This document shows positions 10,120 to 17,933 of a DNA stretch of 35,190 nt, one piece after another. Numbering within the stretch: the first letter of the stretch is position 1; the number at the start of each line of letters is the position of its first letter. The translations under genes and the position numbers were made by a program. The notes below the pieces were generated by a model. That model was not told the origin of the DNA and made no database searches. It saw nothing but the letters and a program-made list of their open reading frames with translations. The DNA comes from Acidobacteriota bacterium. GTDB lineage: Bacteria > Acidobacteriota > Terriglobia > Terriglobales > Acidobacteriaceae. The stretch spans positions 1 to 35,190 of the forward strand of contig JAEYQK010000058.1 of assembly GCA_023410055.1 (NCBI GenBank), read 5' to 3'.

Positions 10120-10932
10120 CTAACGAGCCGCCTGTGCCCGGCCGCTCTCGCCTTCTCCCAACCAGCCCAAATCGGCGGAGAGCGCTTTGCCTGCGCTCTT
10201 AATGGCCGTAGCAAACACCGTCAAGCTCTTGTCGTTGATTCGGAACGCCGGTCCCGACAGGCTGATCGCAGCCACAACTCTTCCTGTATAGTCTCGCACC
10301 GGCGCGCCCAGGCACTTGACGCCCTCTTCGTTTTCTTCCCAATCTTTCGCGTAGCCCAGCGTCCGCACTTCGTTCAGGTTGATTTTGAGCGCAGCGGCGG
10401 TCGTGATCGTGTGGCGCGTAAAACGGTGCAGCCCGTAGCGCTGAATGATCGCGTCAACTTCGGCTTCGGACATGTACGCCATCATCGCTTTGCCGACCGA
10501 TGTGCAATGCGCCGGAATCCTGCGTCCTACGCTCGACGACAAACGCACGCTGCGATCCGGCTCCACCTTGTCCACGTAAAGAACTTCGCCTTCGTCGAGC
10601 ACGCATAGGTGCACCGTCTCATTCGTTTCAAACGCAAGTTTTTCAAGGTGAGGACGCGCTCGCTCGCGCAAGTCCAGTCCGGCGACGGCGCGGCTTCCCA
10701 GTTCGAACAACTTCAGCCCTAGGCGATACTTTCCTGCCTGCGTCTTTTCGACGAATCTATTCTGCTCAAGCACGGAGACCAGCCTGTGCACAGTGCTTTT
10801 GTGAAGCCCGATCCGCTCGCACAATTCCATCAGCGACAGCTCGGCCCTTGATTCTGCGAGCGCATTCAGCAGACCAAGTGCTCGCTCTAGAACCTGCACC
10901 TTATATTGCGACGATGTTGCAGAGGTTGGCAC
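10120..10932 (-). CDS. IclR-family transcriptional regulator (KdgR-like)
   Basis: This 270-residue regulator has an N-terminal winged helix-turn-helix (residues about 10-75, VQVLERALGLLNALAES ... LHKSTVHRLVSVLEQNRFV) and a C-terminal effector-binding IclR domain (about 90-255), which contains HCTSVGKAMMAY and VAAISLSGPAFR. IclR members such as KdgR control pectin and hexuronate genes, and this gene heads the uronate set, so it probably controls that set and itself. The GTG start at 10932 has no Shine-Dalgarno; a near-consensus promoter ends only 8 nt before it, which points to a leaderless transcript. The effector (KDG or a relative) is inferred from context. Confidence 0.93.
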   Translation of the reverse strand: MPTSATSSQYKVQVLERALGLLNALAESRAELSLMELCERIGLHKSTVHRLVSVLEQNRFVEKTQAGKYRLGLKLFELGSRAVAGLDLRERARPHLEKLAFETNETVHLCVLDEGEVLYVDKVEPDRSVRLSSSVGRRIPAHCTSVGKAMMAYMSEAEVDAIIQRYGLHRFTRHTITTAAALKINLNEVRTLGYAKDWEENEEGVKCLGAPVRDYTGRVVAAISLSGPAFRINDKSLTVFATAIKSAGKALSADLGWLGEGESGRAQAAR

Positions 10933-10935
10933 AGG

Positions 10936-10968
10936 GTCTCATTATATGAGACGCGGCGGAGCTGTCAA
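10936..10968 (-). promoter_or_regulatory. iclR promoter: TTGACA-16-TATAAT overlapped by a 17-bp palindrome
   Basis: On the minus strand a perfect -35 TTGACA (10968-10963) is followed after 16 nt by a perfect -10 TATAAT (10946-10941). The -10 sits inside the palindrome GTCTCATTATATGAGAC (10936-10952), with 7-bp arms and 3-bp centre. A repressor bound there would block RNA polymerase, consistent with autoregulation by the IclR protein. The -10 ends 8 nt before the GTG, so the mRNA should begin at or next to the start codon. Confidence 0.8.
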
Positions 10969-11028
10969 ACGAATTCTGTGCTGGCGCAAGCAGTCGTCGT
11001 GCAGCAAGTCCGCGGGTGTCCCAAACGG

Positions 11029-11050
11029 AAAAGGTGGGCCGAAGCCCACC
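11029..11050 (-). terminator. Hairpin terminator behind the SurA-like gene
   Basis: Reading leftwards, GGTGGGC-TTCG-GCCCACC (7-bp perfect stem, UUCG tetraloop) is followed by TTTTCC. It lies 28 nt beyond the stop of the peptidyl-prolyl isomerase gene and before iclR. The short T run makes it a moderate intrinsic terminator. Confidence 0.65.
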
Positions 11051-11077
11051 CGTTCCGACTAGTACTGAATCTGCTGC

Positions 11078-12148
11078 CTATTTCTGCCCCGTGTTCTTCA
11101 GAATCTGCTCGGCGAGATAATTCTCAACCTTCGCCTGATCGCGAAGAACGTCGTAGTAGGCCGCCTTGATCAACTGCTCGCGGCGGTTGCGCAGCTCTTC
11201 ACGGATGGCCTGTTGAACACGCGGGTCACTTAGGTCGCGCTGTCCTGCGGGCTCTTTCGAAACCAGCTTGACGATGCGGAAAGCGACAGCCTTAGACCTG
11301 GGATCGGTCATCTTGATGATCGGGCTGTACTGGCCAGGCTTTAACTTCAGCACGGCATCGCGCGTAGCCGCATCGACCTGTTGCTTAAGGGCCGATTCAG
11401 GCACCATCCCGATGTCGCCACCGTTGGGCGCGCCCTCAGGATCTTCCGAATAGTCCGTGGCAACAGTGGCGAAGTCTTCGCCGCTGTCCAGACGATTCGC
11501 GATGCTCTGGATCTTCTTGGACGCTTCGGCTTCGCTCTGGGCCTTGCTGTTCTTGCGATTGCGCACCGGGCCAGGCTGAGAGCTGACAAAGATCCAAGCC
11601 AGGTGATATTGCGGCTCGATCAGGTTGAACTCCGCCTTGTGCGCGTTGTAGTAGTTGGTGATGTCGGAGTCGCTGATCGCGATGCGCGACGTGATCTCCT
11701 TGTTCATCACCTTCTCGATCGTCAACGAACGGCGCAAATCGCGCTTGAGTTCATCCAGCGTACGGCCCTGCTCCTTCAGTCGCTTGTCAAATTCTTCTTG
11801 CGTGTAAGGAGCTTTCAATTCATTCAGCTTGCTGTTGACTTCTTCGTCGGTCGACATCAAACCGAGCTTCTCGGCGCGCTGCATCAATATTTCGTTATCA
11901 ATCAGATCGCGCAAAATGCTCAATTTCAAGCTGTCGGCTTGTTCGGGCGATGGCTGGGCAGGCGCGCCTTCGATCTGTGCTTTGTAGTACTTATCAACTT
12001 CGGAGCCCAGAATCTTCTTGCCGTTTACCTTAGCGAGAGCGTCACCGGGACCCTGTTTGCCAGGGCAGCCCGTTAGTATTGCGACCGCAAAAATAAGAAT
12101 GATGGAAGCCGTGGCGGGCTTCCGGACCATACGCGGTTCGAGGTTCAA
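11078..12148 (-). CDS. SurA/PpiC-like peptidyl-prolyl isomerase lipoprotein
   Basis: The product is an exported folding factor. The signal sequence ends in a canonical lipobox (AVAILTGC), so it should be lipid-anchored after export. A SurA-type N-terminal chaperone domain follows (ALAKVNGKKILGSEVDKYY ... LRRSLTIEKVMNKEI), then a parvulin PpiC domain with EDPEGAPNGGDIGMV. The frame is open from 12184, but TTG at 12148 has GGAGG 9 nt upstream and gives about 27 residues before the lipobox; ATG at 12130 also works but lacks an SD. From TTG the protein has 356 residues. It lies downstream of a DsbA-like gene on the same strand; both act on extracytoplasmic protein folding. Confidence 0.88.
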   Translation of the reverse strand: MNLEPRMVRKPATASIILIFAVAILTGCPGKQGPGDALAKVNGKKILGSEVDKYYKAQIEGAPAQPSPEQADSLKLSILRDLIDNEILMQRAEKLGLMSTDEEVNSKLNELKAPYTQEEFDKRLKEQGRTLDELKRDLRRSLTIEKVMNKEITSRIAISDSDITNYYNAHKAEFNLIEPQYHLAWIFVSSQPGPVRNRKNSKAQSEAEASKKIQSIANRLDSGEDFATVATDYSEDPEGAPNGGDIGMVPESALKQQVDAATRDAVLKLKPGQYSPIIKMTDPRSKAVAFRIVKLVSKEPAGQRDLSDPRVQQAIREELRNRREQLIKAAYYDVLRDQAKVENYLAEQILKNTGQK

Positions 12149-12225
12149 AATCGTATTCCTCCGATATGCAAAACAATGTACCACGTGCTCGAAGCTTCAG
12201 GAAGCGACGTGCGGGATAACCGTGG

Positions 12226-12250
12226 TGGGCCTGGCTTCCAGGCAGGCCCA
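12226..12250. repeat. Palindrome between dsbA-like and surA-like genes
   Basis: Arms TGGGCCTG/CAGGCCCA (8 bp, perfect) enclose GCTTCCAGG; an inner CCTGG/CCAGG pairing is also possible. It lies 9 nt after the stop of the DsbA-like gene and could act as an attenuating hairpin, but there is no T run. Its core resembles the GCCGGCCTCCAGGCCGGC element found at 23530-23808. Confidence 0.55.
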
Positions 12251-12258
12251 TCAATCAA

Positions 12259-13230
12259 CTACTTCTGGCTGGCCGACGCGGCTTGACCATTCGCGGTAGC
12301 CTCTGCGGATAATCCAGCATTCTTCAAAGCGCGTTTTACGACCTTTTCGATCTCTTCGGTAGGCAACGCGCCTCCGATGCGCTCTCCATTGATGAACAAT
12401 GTAGGCGTAGCCTGCACGCCCACTTCAGTGGCCTCGTCCATGGAGGCTCGGACTGCTTTCTCATTGGGCTTTGCCATGCAGGCATCGAGTTTCCACTGTT
12501 GCAGGTTGAACTTTCTGGCGACCTCGCGAGTGGCCTGATCCACATTCACTTCAGCTTTCTTCGGATCACGCTCCGGTCCACTGATCTCCTGCCCATGCGT
12601 GTGAACGTAGTCGGCAAAGCCCCAGTAGGCGTCATTATTCTGCTCAGCCAGGCAATTAGCGTTTACCGCGGCGCGCATAGCCCAAGGGTGGATCTCAACC
12701 AACGGGAAATCTTTGTAGACCAGCTTCACGCGATCGCCATACTTCTGCACAATCTCGTTCATCGAGTTGTGCATGCGCGAGCAGTACGGACACTGGAAAT
12801 CGTCGTAATTCACGATTACGACCTTCGCGTCTTTGTTCCCTTTGAAAGGGCGCCCGTCGGTCTTGATCTTTGACATCAGTGCGTCGTACGGGTCTTTCGT
12901 GATGTCCCACTTCGTGAAACGGGCCAGCGTGGAGCCGTCTTTGCTGATCAGAAAGTCCTGCGTCTGCTTGCGCTCGCCCTGCGCGAACGTCACAGTGATT
13001 GTGTCGTAGCCAGGGAGATCACCTGGTTTTCGGTCGCCAATGGAAATCTGTACGTCAGGTGGGAGCCGATCTTCATACAGGATCCGCATCTGCTTCTCGA
13101 TACGGCCGTTTACGTCAGCAGACGTTGCCGGGTTCTGGGCCTTGCAGCCCAAACACAGTAAGACAATGGCAAAAATTGTTCCTTTGAAGATCGACACTAA
13201 AACCCGCCTATACATTGAGGTGAAACACAA
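12259..13230 (-). CDS. DsbA-family thiol:disulfide oxidoreductase
   Basis: This exported thioredoxin-fold protein has a hydrophobic N-terminal signal, an N-terminal domain of about 100 residues, and a C-terminal DsbA/BdbD-like domain. That domain has the redox motif CPYC (Cys147 and Cys150, counted from the first codon) in VVIVNYDDFQCPYCSRMH and the cis-proline loop ATPTLFINGERIGG. It probably forms or isomerises disulfides outside the cytoplasm. The start is uncertain: TTG at 13230 opens the frame, ATG at 13215 has no SD, and GTG at 13197 follows AGGCGG and gives a compact signal peptide ending LLCLGC, which is not a perfect lipobox. The C-terminus is Ala/Ser-rich. Confidence 0.9.
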   Translation of the reverse strand: MCFTSMYRRVLVSIFKGTIFAIVLLCLGCKAQNPATSADVNGRIEKQMRILYEDRLPPDVQISIGDRKPGDLPGYDTITVTFAQGERKQTQDFLISKDGSTLARFTKWDITKDPYDALMSKIKTDGRPFKGNKDAKVVIVNYDDFQCPYCSRMHNSMNEIVQKYGDRVKLVYKDFPLVEIHPWAMRAAVNANCLAEQNNDAYWGFADYVHTHGQEISGPERDPKKAEVNVDQATREVARKFNLQQWKLDACMAKPNEKAVRASMDEATEVGVQATPTLFINGERIGGALPTEEIEKVVKRALKNAGLSAEATANGQAASASQK

Positions 13231-13273
13231 TTATCTCATGTACACGGGTTTTTAAAAGAGTAAACAGCGGGTT

Positions 13274-13341
13274 GTGTAGGGACGGGCTGTGCCCCGTCCT
13301 CCAGAGCGGGTGCCGCACCCTTCCCCGAAGGGGAGGGTGCG
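13274..13341. repeat. Palindromic repeat locus, modules A + B
   Basis: Module A (13274-13299, one G shorter in the left arm than other copies) is followed by module B (13308-13341: GGGTGCCGCACCC, then TTCCCC ... GGGGAGGGTGCG). It lies between the Mn-catalase stop and the upstream region of the DsbA-like gene. Confidence 0.9.
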
Positions 13342-13359
13342 ACTTCAAGATTCAGGCCC

Positions 13360-14343
13360 TCAGCTCGCTTTCTTCACTATTGTCGGATCCGGAGCCTCAA
13401 TCCTCTCCTGCGGATACGAGCACCAGGCGTTTTCGCCCGCCGATGTTTTGCTCATAACCTCCTGGCTGCGGCGGTTGCTCTTCTGTTCGTTCATCTTGCG
13501 AACGGCGTCGACGGTCTTCTTCGTGCCCTTGATCGCCATCTCTTGCAGGCCCTTGGTCTCAACCACGGCCTCGCTCGGATCTTCGACGTAAGTCCACTCC
13601 TCGCCACTGGGCCACGGCCCTTGCCCCTGATTCCAGGGCCCACGAACGCTCGCGCTGTCTGACATATTGAAGTAAATGTTCGTATATCGCGGATCGCCCT
13701 CCAGCACTCCCGGAGGAAAGTTCTCCTTGATGGTCGCCAGCGCTGCCGTGAACGTCTGCATGTGCGACACCTCGCGCGTCATCAGGAAACCCAGTGTCTC
13801 TTTAACGTGGGGATCATCCGTAAACTGCATCAGGTACTCGTAAACGATCTTCGCCCTTGATTCGGCAGCGATATCCGACCGCAGATCGACCGTGAGATCA
13901 CCGTTTGCATTTACGTACTGTCCATTCCACGGATACCCGACGCTGTTCGTTACCGTCGGCCCACCACCAGAGAGAACCAGGAACGCCGGACTCGTTGCCG
14001 CTTCATGTACTAGCTCGTCGCGTTCCGATTTTGTCTTCATGATGCTGGCCAGAATGGTCCTTTCGGAGGCATTCTTCAACTCGCCGTTCACGCCTTCCAG
14101 CAGCATTGTGATCGTCGCCCCGACGATCTCCAAATGGCTGAACTCCTCCGTCGCAATATCCATAAGCAGGTCGTACTTGTCCGGATACGCGTGGCGGCAG
14201 GTGAAAGCTTGCGTGAAATACTGCATGGCGGCTTTCAGCTCGCCGTTGCCTCCTCCGAATTGCTCCAACAGGAGCTTGGCAAAGGCCGGATCAGGCCCGG
14301 ATACGCGCGCGTCGAACTGCAATTCCTTTACGTGACGAAACAT
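13360..14343 (-). CDS. Manganese (non-heme) catalase
   Basis: This di-manganese enzyme of 327 residues converts hydrogen peroxide to water and oxygen. The four-helix bundle ligand pattern is visible: Glu35 in GELKAAMQYF, an ExxH in TEEFSHLE (Glu67, His70), and a second half with AESRAKIVYEYL and TREVSHMQTF. The central loop LSGGGPTVTNSVGYPWNGQYV is typical of the family. The C-terminal 60-70 residues are polar and probably disordered. ATG at 14343 has GGAGG with 4 nt spacing. It seems to be transcribed alone. Confidence 0.95.
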   Translation of the reverse strand: MFRHVKELQFDARVSGPDPAFAKLLLEQFGGGNGELKAAMQYFTQAFTCRHAYPDKYDLLMDIATEEFSHLEIVGATITMLLEGVNGELKNASERTILASIMKTKSERDELVHEAATSPAFLVLSGGGPTVTNSVGYPWNGQYVNANGDLTVDLRSDIAAESRAKIVYEYLMQFTDDPHVKETLGFLMTREVSHMQTFTAALATIKENFPPGVLEGDPRYTNIYFNMSDSASVRGPWNQGQGPWPSGEEWTYVEDPSEAVVETKGLQEMAIKGTKKTVDAVRKMNEQKSNRRSQEVMSKTSAGENAWCSYPQERIEAPDPTIVKKAS

Positions 14344-14482
14344 GGCACCTCCACAGTCACATGTGTGTGAGTCAGATTAGGGTTGTTGGTGAGGTCGAGA
14401 GTCAGCGATGAGATGTGATGACGCGCCGCAGGTTTGGCCTGACTCGAGTGTGGCGCGAAAAGGCGAGGTTAGAAATGACGAC

Positions 14483-14511
14483 AGCCTGCGACAGAGTAAC
14501 TGCCGCAGGCT
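14483..14511 (-). terminator. Hairpin behind the Yip1-family gene
   Basis: An inverted repeat AGCCTGCG/CGCAGGCT (8-bp arms, 13-nt loop with further partial pairing) lies 22 nt after the stop of the leftward gene at 14533. No T run follows, so termination is only one reading. The rest of the 189-nt gap to the catalase start shows nothing else clear. Confidence 0.4.
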
Positions 14512-14532
14512 GCAATCCAGAAAAGCGGGCCA

Positions 14533-15294
14533 CTAGAACAGAGCTGCAATCCCAGCCGACGCCAACGCAATTACCGCTAGCCACCCAAATATGACCGAGA
14601 ATGCGGTGGAGCGTTTCACCTTGCCTGCCGTGCTGAATCCGATGGCCAGAAGAACGGCGAACCAGATCAAGAATATGTCAAGCGTAGAACCCAACGTGTA
14701 CAGAAACGGCGAGTTCGTACGATCAAACAGGAAACTTAGATTCGTCGCCAGCGGATTGTTGATGTTAAACCCATCGGGGTCAGCTCCAGCAAACATGGCC
14801 ACGATGGCAAGCAGCATCCTTATAGTCCCGGGCACGCCTGCCAGCATCGCAACCGAAAACGACGTTCCGAAGTTCAATCGGGCACCGCATCCGAAGGTGA
14901 AAGTTCCCCAAAGGACCAGTGCGATTACGGCGTAGAACATCGGCGTGGTGATTGGTGAAGCGTAACAGATGTACTTAGTCGCCAGCACCTGTATGTGAAT
15001 CTGCTGCTCTTTCTGAGCTTCCGACAACTGGTCCAGTCGCGCAGCTGTCTTTGGGTTGGCATTGAGTGAGTTTTGAATCACAGTGTCGTACGTGATCTTC
15101 TTGTCAACGGTGATGAAGAAAGCCAGCGATATGATCGAAATCAAAATCCACGGTGCGATCCAGGCCGTCGCTCCCTTCAGATTCGTGAACGCCTTTGTAG
15201 GCGCATAGATCGTCTGCAAGACGCGCATGACAGGCGACGAGCTCTCCTGCGGCTGGATCGGTGAAGGGGCAGGAACAGGTGCAGCGGTGCTCAT
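14533..15294 (-). CDS. Yip1-domain integral membrane protein
   Basis: This 253-residue protein has a Pro/Ala/Ser-rich cytoplasmic N-terminus (about 1-25) and about five predicted transmembrane segments. A helix near 47-65 (WIAPWILISIISLAFFITV) is followed by a polar loop to about 105, then four hydrophobic stretches to the C-terminus. The segment VLQTIYAPTKAFTNLK before the first helix is characteristic of bacterial Yip1/DUF1282-like proteins. The function is unknown. It is divergent from the ABC ATPase gene at 15456, with a 161-nt shared upstream region. Confidence 0.8.
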   Translation of the reverse strand: MSTAAPVPAPSPIQPQESSSPVMRVLQTIYAPTKAFTNLKGATAWIAPWILISIISLAFFITVDKKITYDTVIQNSLNANPKTAARLDQLSEAQKEQQIHIQVLATKYICYASPITTPMFYAVIALVLWGTFTFGCGARLNFGTSFSVAMLAGVPGTIRMLLAIVAMFAGADPDGFNINNPLATNLSFLFDRTNSPFLYTLGSTLDIFLIWFAVLLAIGFSTAGKVKRSTAFSVIFGWLAVIALASAGIAALF

Positions 15295-15443
15295 ATGAAC
15301 TCTCTCCTGGGCCGCTCTGGATTTCGACCTCCATCTGAGTAGCGGCCTCGTTCCGCGAAATTGTAACTCAAACCAAGTGCCCTAGCGATTCTTCGATTTC
15401 GCGTTTGTCGATGACCCGGTGGCCCGATCACCCGATCGCCCGA

Positions 15444-15449
15444 TATACT
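15444..15449 (+). promoter_or_regulatory. -10-like TATACT 6 nt before the ABC ATPase GTG
   Basis: TATACT (5 of 6 consensus) ends 6 nt before the GTG at 15456 and no Shine-Dalgarno is present, suggesting a leaderless mRNA. No good -35 lies 16-18 nt upstream. The preceding bases are octamer-like direct repeats of CCCGATC (15422-15443), which also occur near 24316. Confidence 0.4.
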
Positions 15450-15455
15450 CTCCTC

Positions 15456-16409
15456 GTGCCACTCATCTCCGTACGCAATCTGACAAAGGTCTTTCCCCAG
15501 GGCGAATCTGTCTTTGGAGGCAGAGCCAAGGGCGAAGTGCGCGCGGTCGACGATATCTCTCTAGACATCGAATCCGGCGAGACCCTCGGACTGGTGGGCG
15601 AGTCCGGTTCCGGCAAGAGCACCCTCGGGCGCCTGATCCTGCGCCTGATCGAGCCGACCTCAGGCTCCGTGACGTTCAACGGTATCGACGTCACGCACGC
15701 TTCCCGCAGCGAACTGCGCCGTCTGCGCCGCGACATGCAGATCATCTTCCAGGACCCATTTGCCTCACTCGACCCGCGCATGACAGTCGAGCAGATCATT
15801 GCCGAGCCCTGGGCGATCCACGGCCGCACTTCGCTCGAAACACCGTGTGGGGACGGGGCTGTGCCCCGTCCGATTTCCCGTCCCTCTCTTCAGAATCGGG
15901 TGCCGCACCCTTCCCCTTCAGGGGAGGGTGCGTCAGAACAACAAACTGGTGCCCCACATCTGCCCGATGTTGGCAGATGTGGGTCTGACGACAGCATCTC
16001 CCTTTCCGCCGCCGAACTTCTCCGCGCTGTAGGACTCGACGCTTCCGCTCTCCCTCGCTATCCGCACGAGTTCAGCGGAGGCCAGCGTCAGCGTGTCGGA
16101 ATCGCCCGCGCACTCGCGCTGCGTCCAAAGTTCATCGTCTGTGACGAACCCGTGTCCGCCCTCGACGTCAGCGTCGGTGCGCAAATCATCAACCTGCTCG
16201 CACAGCTTCAGCGCGACTTCGGCCTGACCTACTTGTTCATCTCCCACTCGATGCCGATCGTGCGCTACCTCTCCACACGCATCGCCGTTATGCAAAAGGG
16301 CAAGCTCATGGAACTCGGCACCACCGAGCAGATCACCGCCAACCCGCAGCACCCCTACACCCGCAAGCTGCTCGAATCCACGCCGCAGATCGAAGAAGCT
16401 CGAACCTAG
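15456..16409 (+). CDS. Oligopeptide/dipeptide-type ABC transporter ATPase with repeat-encoded insertion
   Basis: The product resembles OppF/DppF, which energise peptide uptake. Visible parts are Walker A GESGSGKST (48-56), the Q-loop IIFQDPFASLDPRMTV (Gln99), signature FSGGQRQRVGIARAL (from 206), Walker B FIVCDEP, the H-loop LFISHSM, and the C-terminal oligopeptide-family tail NPQHPYTRKLLES. The frame is open from 15405, but GTG at 15456 gives the canonical MPLISVRNLTKVF start. Residues about 130-176 are encoded by palindromic modules A, B and C (15845-15983) and have no counterpart in the family; the frame is preserved. The usual partners (permeases, binding protein, OppD) are absent, so it is either an orphan subunit or no longer functional. 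Confidence 0.85.
   Translation: MPLISVRNLTKVFPQGESVFGGRAKGEVRAVDDISLDIESGETLGLVGESGSGKSTLGRLILRLIEPTSGSVTFNGIDVTHASRSELRRLRRDMQIIFQDPFASLDPRMTVEQIIAEPWAIHGRTSLETPCGDGAVPRPISRPSLQNRVPHPSPSGEGASEQQTGAPHLPDVGRCGSDDSISLSAAELLRAVGLDASALPRYPHEFSGGQRQRVGIARALALRPKFIVCDEPVSALDVSVGAQIINLLAQLQRDFGLTYLFISHSMPIVRYLSTRIAVMQKGKLMELGTTEQITANPQHPYTRKLLESTPQIEEART
15845..15983. repeat. Palindromic repeat mosaic A + B + C inside the ABC ATPase gene
   Basis: Module A is at 15845-15871, B at 15898-15932 and C at 15948-15983, all in the same orientation as elsewhere. Together with short spacers they add roughly 47 codons in frame with no stop. This is the only three-module locus in the window, and the order A-B-C agrees with the partial loci (A-B, A-C). 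Confidence 0.92.
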
Positions 16410-16416
16410 ACTGCTT

Positions 16417-16451
16417 GGTGCCCCATATCTGCCGATCTTGGCAGAATGTGG
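16417..16451. repeat. Palindromic repeat module C (degenerate) behind the ABC ATPase
   Basis: GGTGCCCCATATCTGCC ... GGCAGAATGTGG starts 8 nt after the ATPase stop. The right arm carries a one-base insertion. It could serve as a terminator-like hairpin between the convergent genes. Confidence 0.8.
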
Positions 16452-16504
16452 TTCCTGCAGCGACTCTATCCACATGTCAATTTGAGACTGCGTGATGCTC
16501 AAAC

Positions 16505-17353
16505 CTACGAAGCGGCAGCGTTCTTCATGGTAGTTGGTTTTTCGGTTGCTGTTCTCCGCAGTGTCTGAACGATCAGGTTTATGTCCGCCTGCGAAAGGGA
16601 AGTGCCAGTCGTAGTTTTTTGCCCGATGTCGATGTACACCGCTCCTTGCTCGTCGAACAGCATCAAGGAGACTCCTGTCGGAGGAGTCTTCGGAGAGCCC
16701 TCTTGAAAGCCTTTGAAACCGGGGCCCGCGACGGAGAACAGACTAAAGCGCCGGCCGTCGGCCATCATCGCACCCTTGTGTGCTAGCAAGATCGCATCGC
16801 GCTGCAGATCTTCCGACGATATCCGCAACCGATCGATCTTGTCTGGAGTCGCCTCGAATACCCTCTTCAGGAAGACGTAGTCTGATTCTGTCGTTTCCTT
16901 GCCGAATATCGCCTCGGAACTGCGCGGGGACGTTTGCCATGAACGACAGACCAACTCGAAAGCCATTGATCGTTCAGGAGAGCAGGCCATTTCCAGCCCG
17001 GCGTGTTCATTCCCAGGCGTGAAACCGCTGACGAACTCATTTAGCGGTGCTCTCACAATCCTCATCTTTATGCCCGAACGAAACGTCAGCGTGACGTCCT
17101 CAGGGGCGGACCTTTCCTGCGCACCGTCGAAGTCCTTCCACGGCACAGCAAACTCGACTCCAGAGTAGGAAAGCTTCTGTCCAGAAGGGGCTACTGTGGG
17201 CTCTCTCAGTTCGACCAGTGGTTCGCTGACGATCGGATAAGCATTGGCCCACTTGTGAGCCAGGTACATTCCCATCAGTCCGTTGTTGAAGCGATACAGA
17301 AAGAAACCGCCAGCGACGAAAATGACGGCCAGCACAAGGACCACTTTCTTCAC
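16505..17353 (-). CDS. Uncharacterised membrane-anchored protein
   Basis: The product is not recognised. The likely start is GTG at 17353, with GGAGG at a 7-nt spacing; the frame stays open 102 nt further but those residues are not preceded by an SD. From GTG the 282-residue protein starts MKKVVLVLAVIFVAGGFFLYRF, a single N-terminal transmembrane anchor or uncleaved signal, followed by a soluble domain of about 255 residues that would face outside the cytoplasm. No catalytic motif was seen. The fold may be a single mixed alpha/beta domain: SGVEFAVPWKDF, MRIVRAPLNEF and VSLMLFDEQGAVYIDIGQ look like strands. It lies convergent to the ABC ATPase. Confidence 0.7.
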   Translation of the reverse strand: MKKVVLVLAVIFVAGGFFLYRFNNGLMGMYLAHKWANAYPIVSEPLVELREPTVAPSGQKLSYSGVEFAVPWKDFDGAQERSAPEDVTLTFRSGIKMRIVRAPLNEFVSGFTPGNEHAGLEMACSPERSMAFELVCRSWQTSPRSSEAIFGKETTESDYVFLKRVFEATPDKIDRLRISSEDLQRDAILLAHKGAMMADGRRFSLFSVAGPGFKGFQEGSPKTPPTGVSLMLFDEQGAVYIDIGQKTTTGTSLSQADINLIVQTLRRTATEKPTTMKNAAAS

Positions 17354-17455
17354 TACAGCACCTCCAGAACGAGACACTGAGCCCGGGAGCAATATCGAAC
17401 TACAACGAAGTTCTGGAACACGATACGCCGTCGGGAGATGGCGTACAAGGGGCAA

Positions 17456-17848
17456 CTACTTTACTCGCCCGCACTCTCCGCCGCACCGGATATGGGCGCA
17501 ACCGGAACACACCTGCTCGTCCTCAATCGCCTCGAACGAATTCAGCGGCGGAAGTTCGCGGCCGTAACGTTCTGCCGCGCGCGACTCAAACAGCCACAGA
17601 GTCTCTCTCAGGTGTCGCAGGATCGGCTCATTGTGCGGATCGGCAGCCTGACTGTCGAGGTGTTTTACCCGATCAATAAGCGCGCGCAAAACTTCCTGGC
17701 AGTTGGTGCCCGGATAACAACTAAGATTGCCCGGATAGCGCGGCCCCTTGCGCTTCACGAACGTCAGCATTTCCGAGCCCTGACGCTCGTCGCCTTCAAT
17801 GTCCAGCATGTCCAGCCAGTATCTGTGTCCCGGATCGAGTATTCGCAA
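17456..17848 (-). CDS. Uncharacterised small protein with C-terminal Cys cluster
   Basis: This 130-residue protein starts at TTG 17848, preceded by AGGAG with about 7 nt spacing. It is not recognised. The first 110 residues are polar and probably helical. The C-terminus carries a compact cysteine cluster (C-x2-C-x4-C-x3-C in VCSGCAHIRCGGECGRVK) that could bind zinc or an Fe-S centre, and there are two more Cys in YPGNLSCYPGTNCQEV. The overlapping + strand ORF (17438-17866) has no SD and a strongly basic composition, so this strand is preferred. It is divergent from the Fe-S flavoprotein at 18038, so a shared redox role is possible but unproven. Confidence 0.6.
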   Translation of the reverse strand: MRILDPGHRYWLDMLDIEGDERQGSEMLTFVKRKGPRYPGNLSCYPGTNCQEVLRALIDRVKHLDSQAADPHNEPILRHLRETLWLFESRAAERYGRELPPLNSFEAIEDEQVCSGCAHIRCGGECGRVK

Positions 17849-17933
17849 CGAGTTCTCCTGCCATGATTATTGCACTCTCGCTCTTCTGCCCAAAACTGTT
17901 TACAAATCAAACATTCACCGCTCAATGTTGATT

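Noticed and set aside
11381..12076. 231-residue plus-strand ORF opposite the SurA-like gene
   Set aside because: Antisense shadow of a gene with lipobox, SurA and parvulin motifs.
15405..15455. N-terminal extension of the ABC ATPase to 15405
   Set aside because: Family N-termini begin at the PLISVRNLTKVF strand; the extra codons come from CCCGATC repeats and lack an SD.
15845..15983. Frameshift or pseudogene call for the ABC ATPase
   Set aside because: The reading frame is continuous through the insertion and all nucleotide-binding motifs are intact, so it is listed as a CDS with an insertion.
17438..17866. 142-residue plus-strand ORF
   Set aside because: The opposite strand has a TTG start with AGGAG and a more protein-like composition with a Cys cluster; this frame is strongly basic and has no SD.
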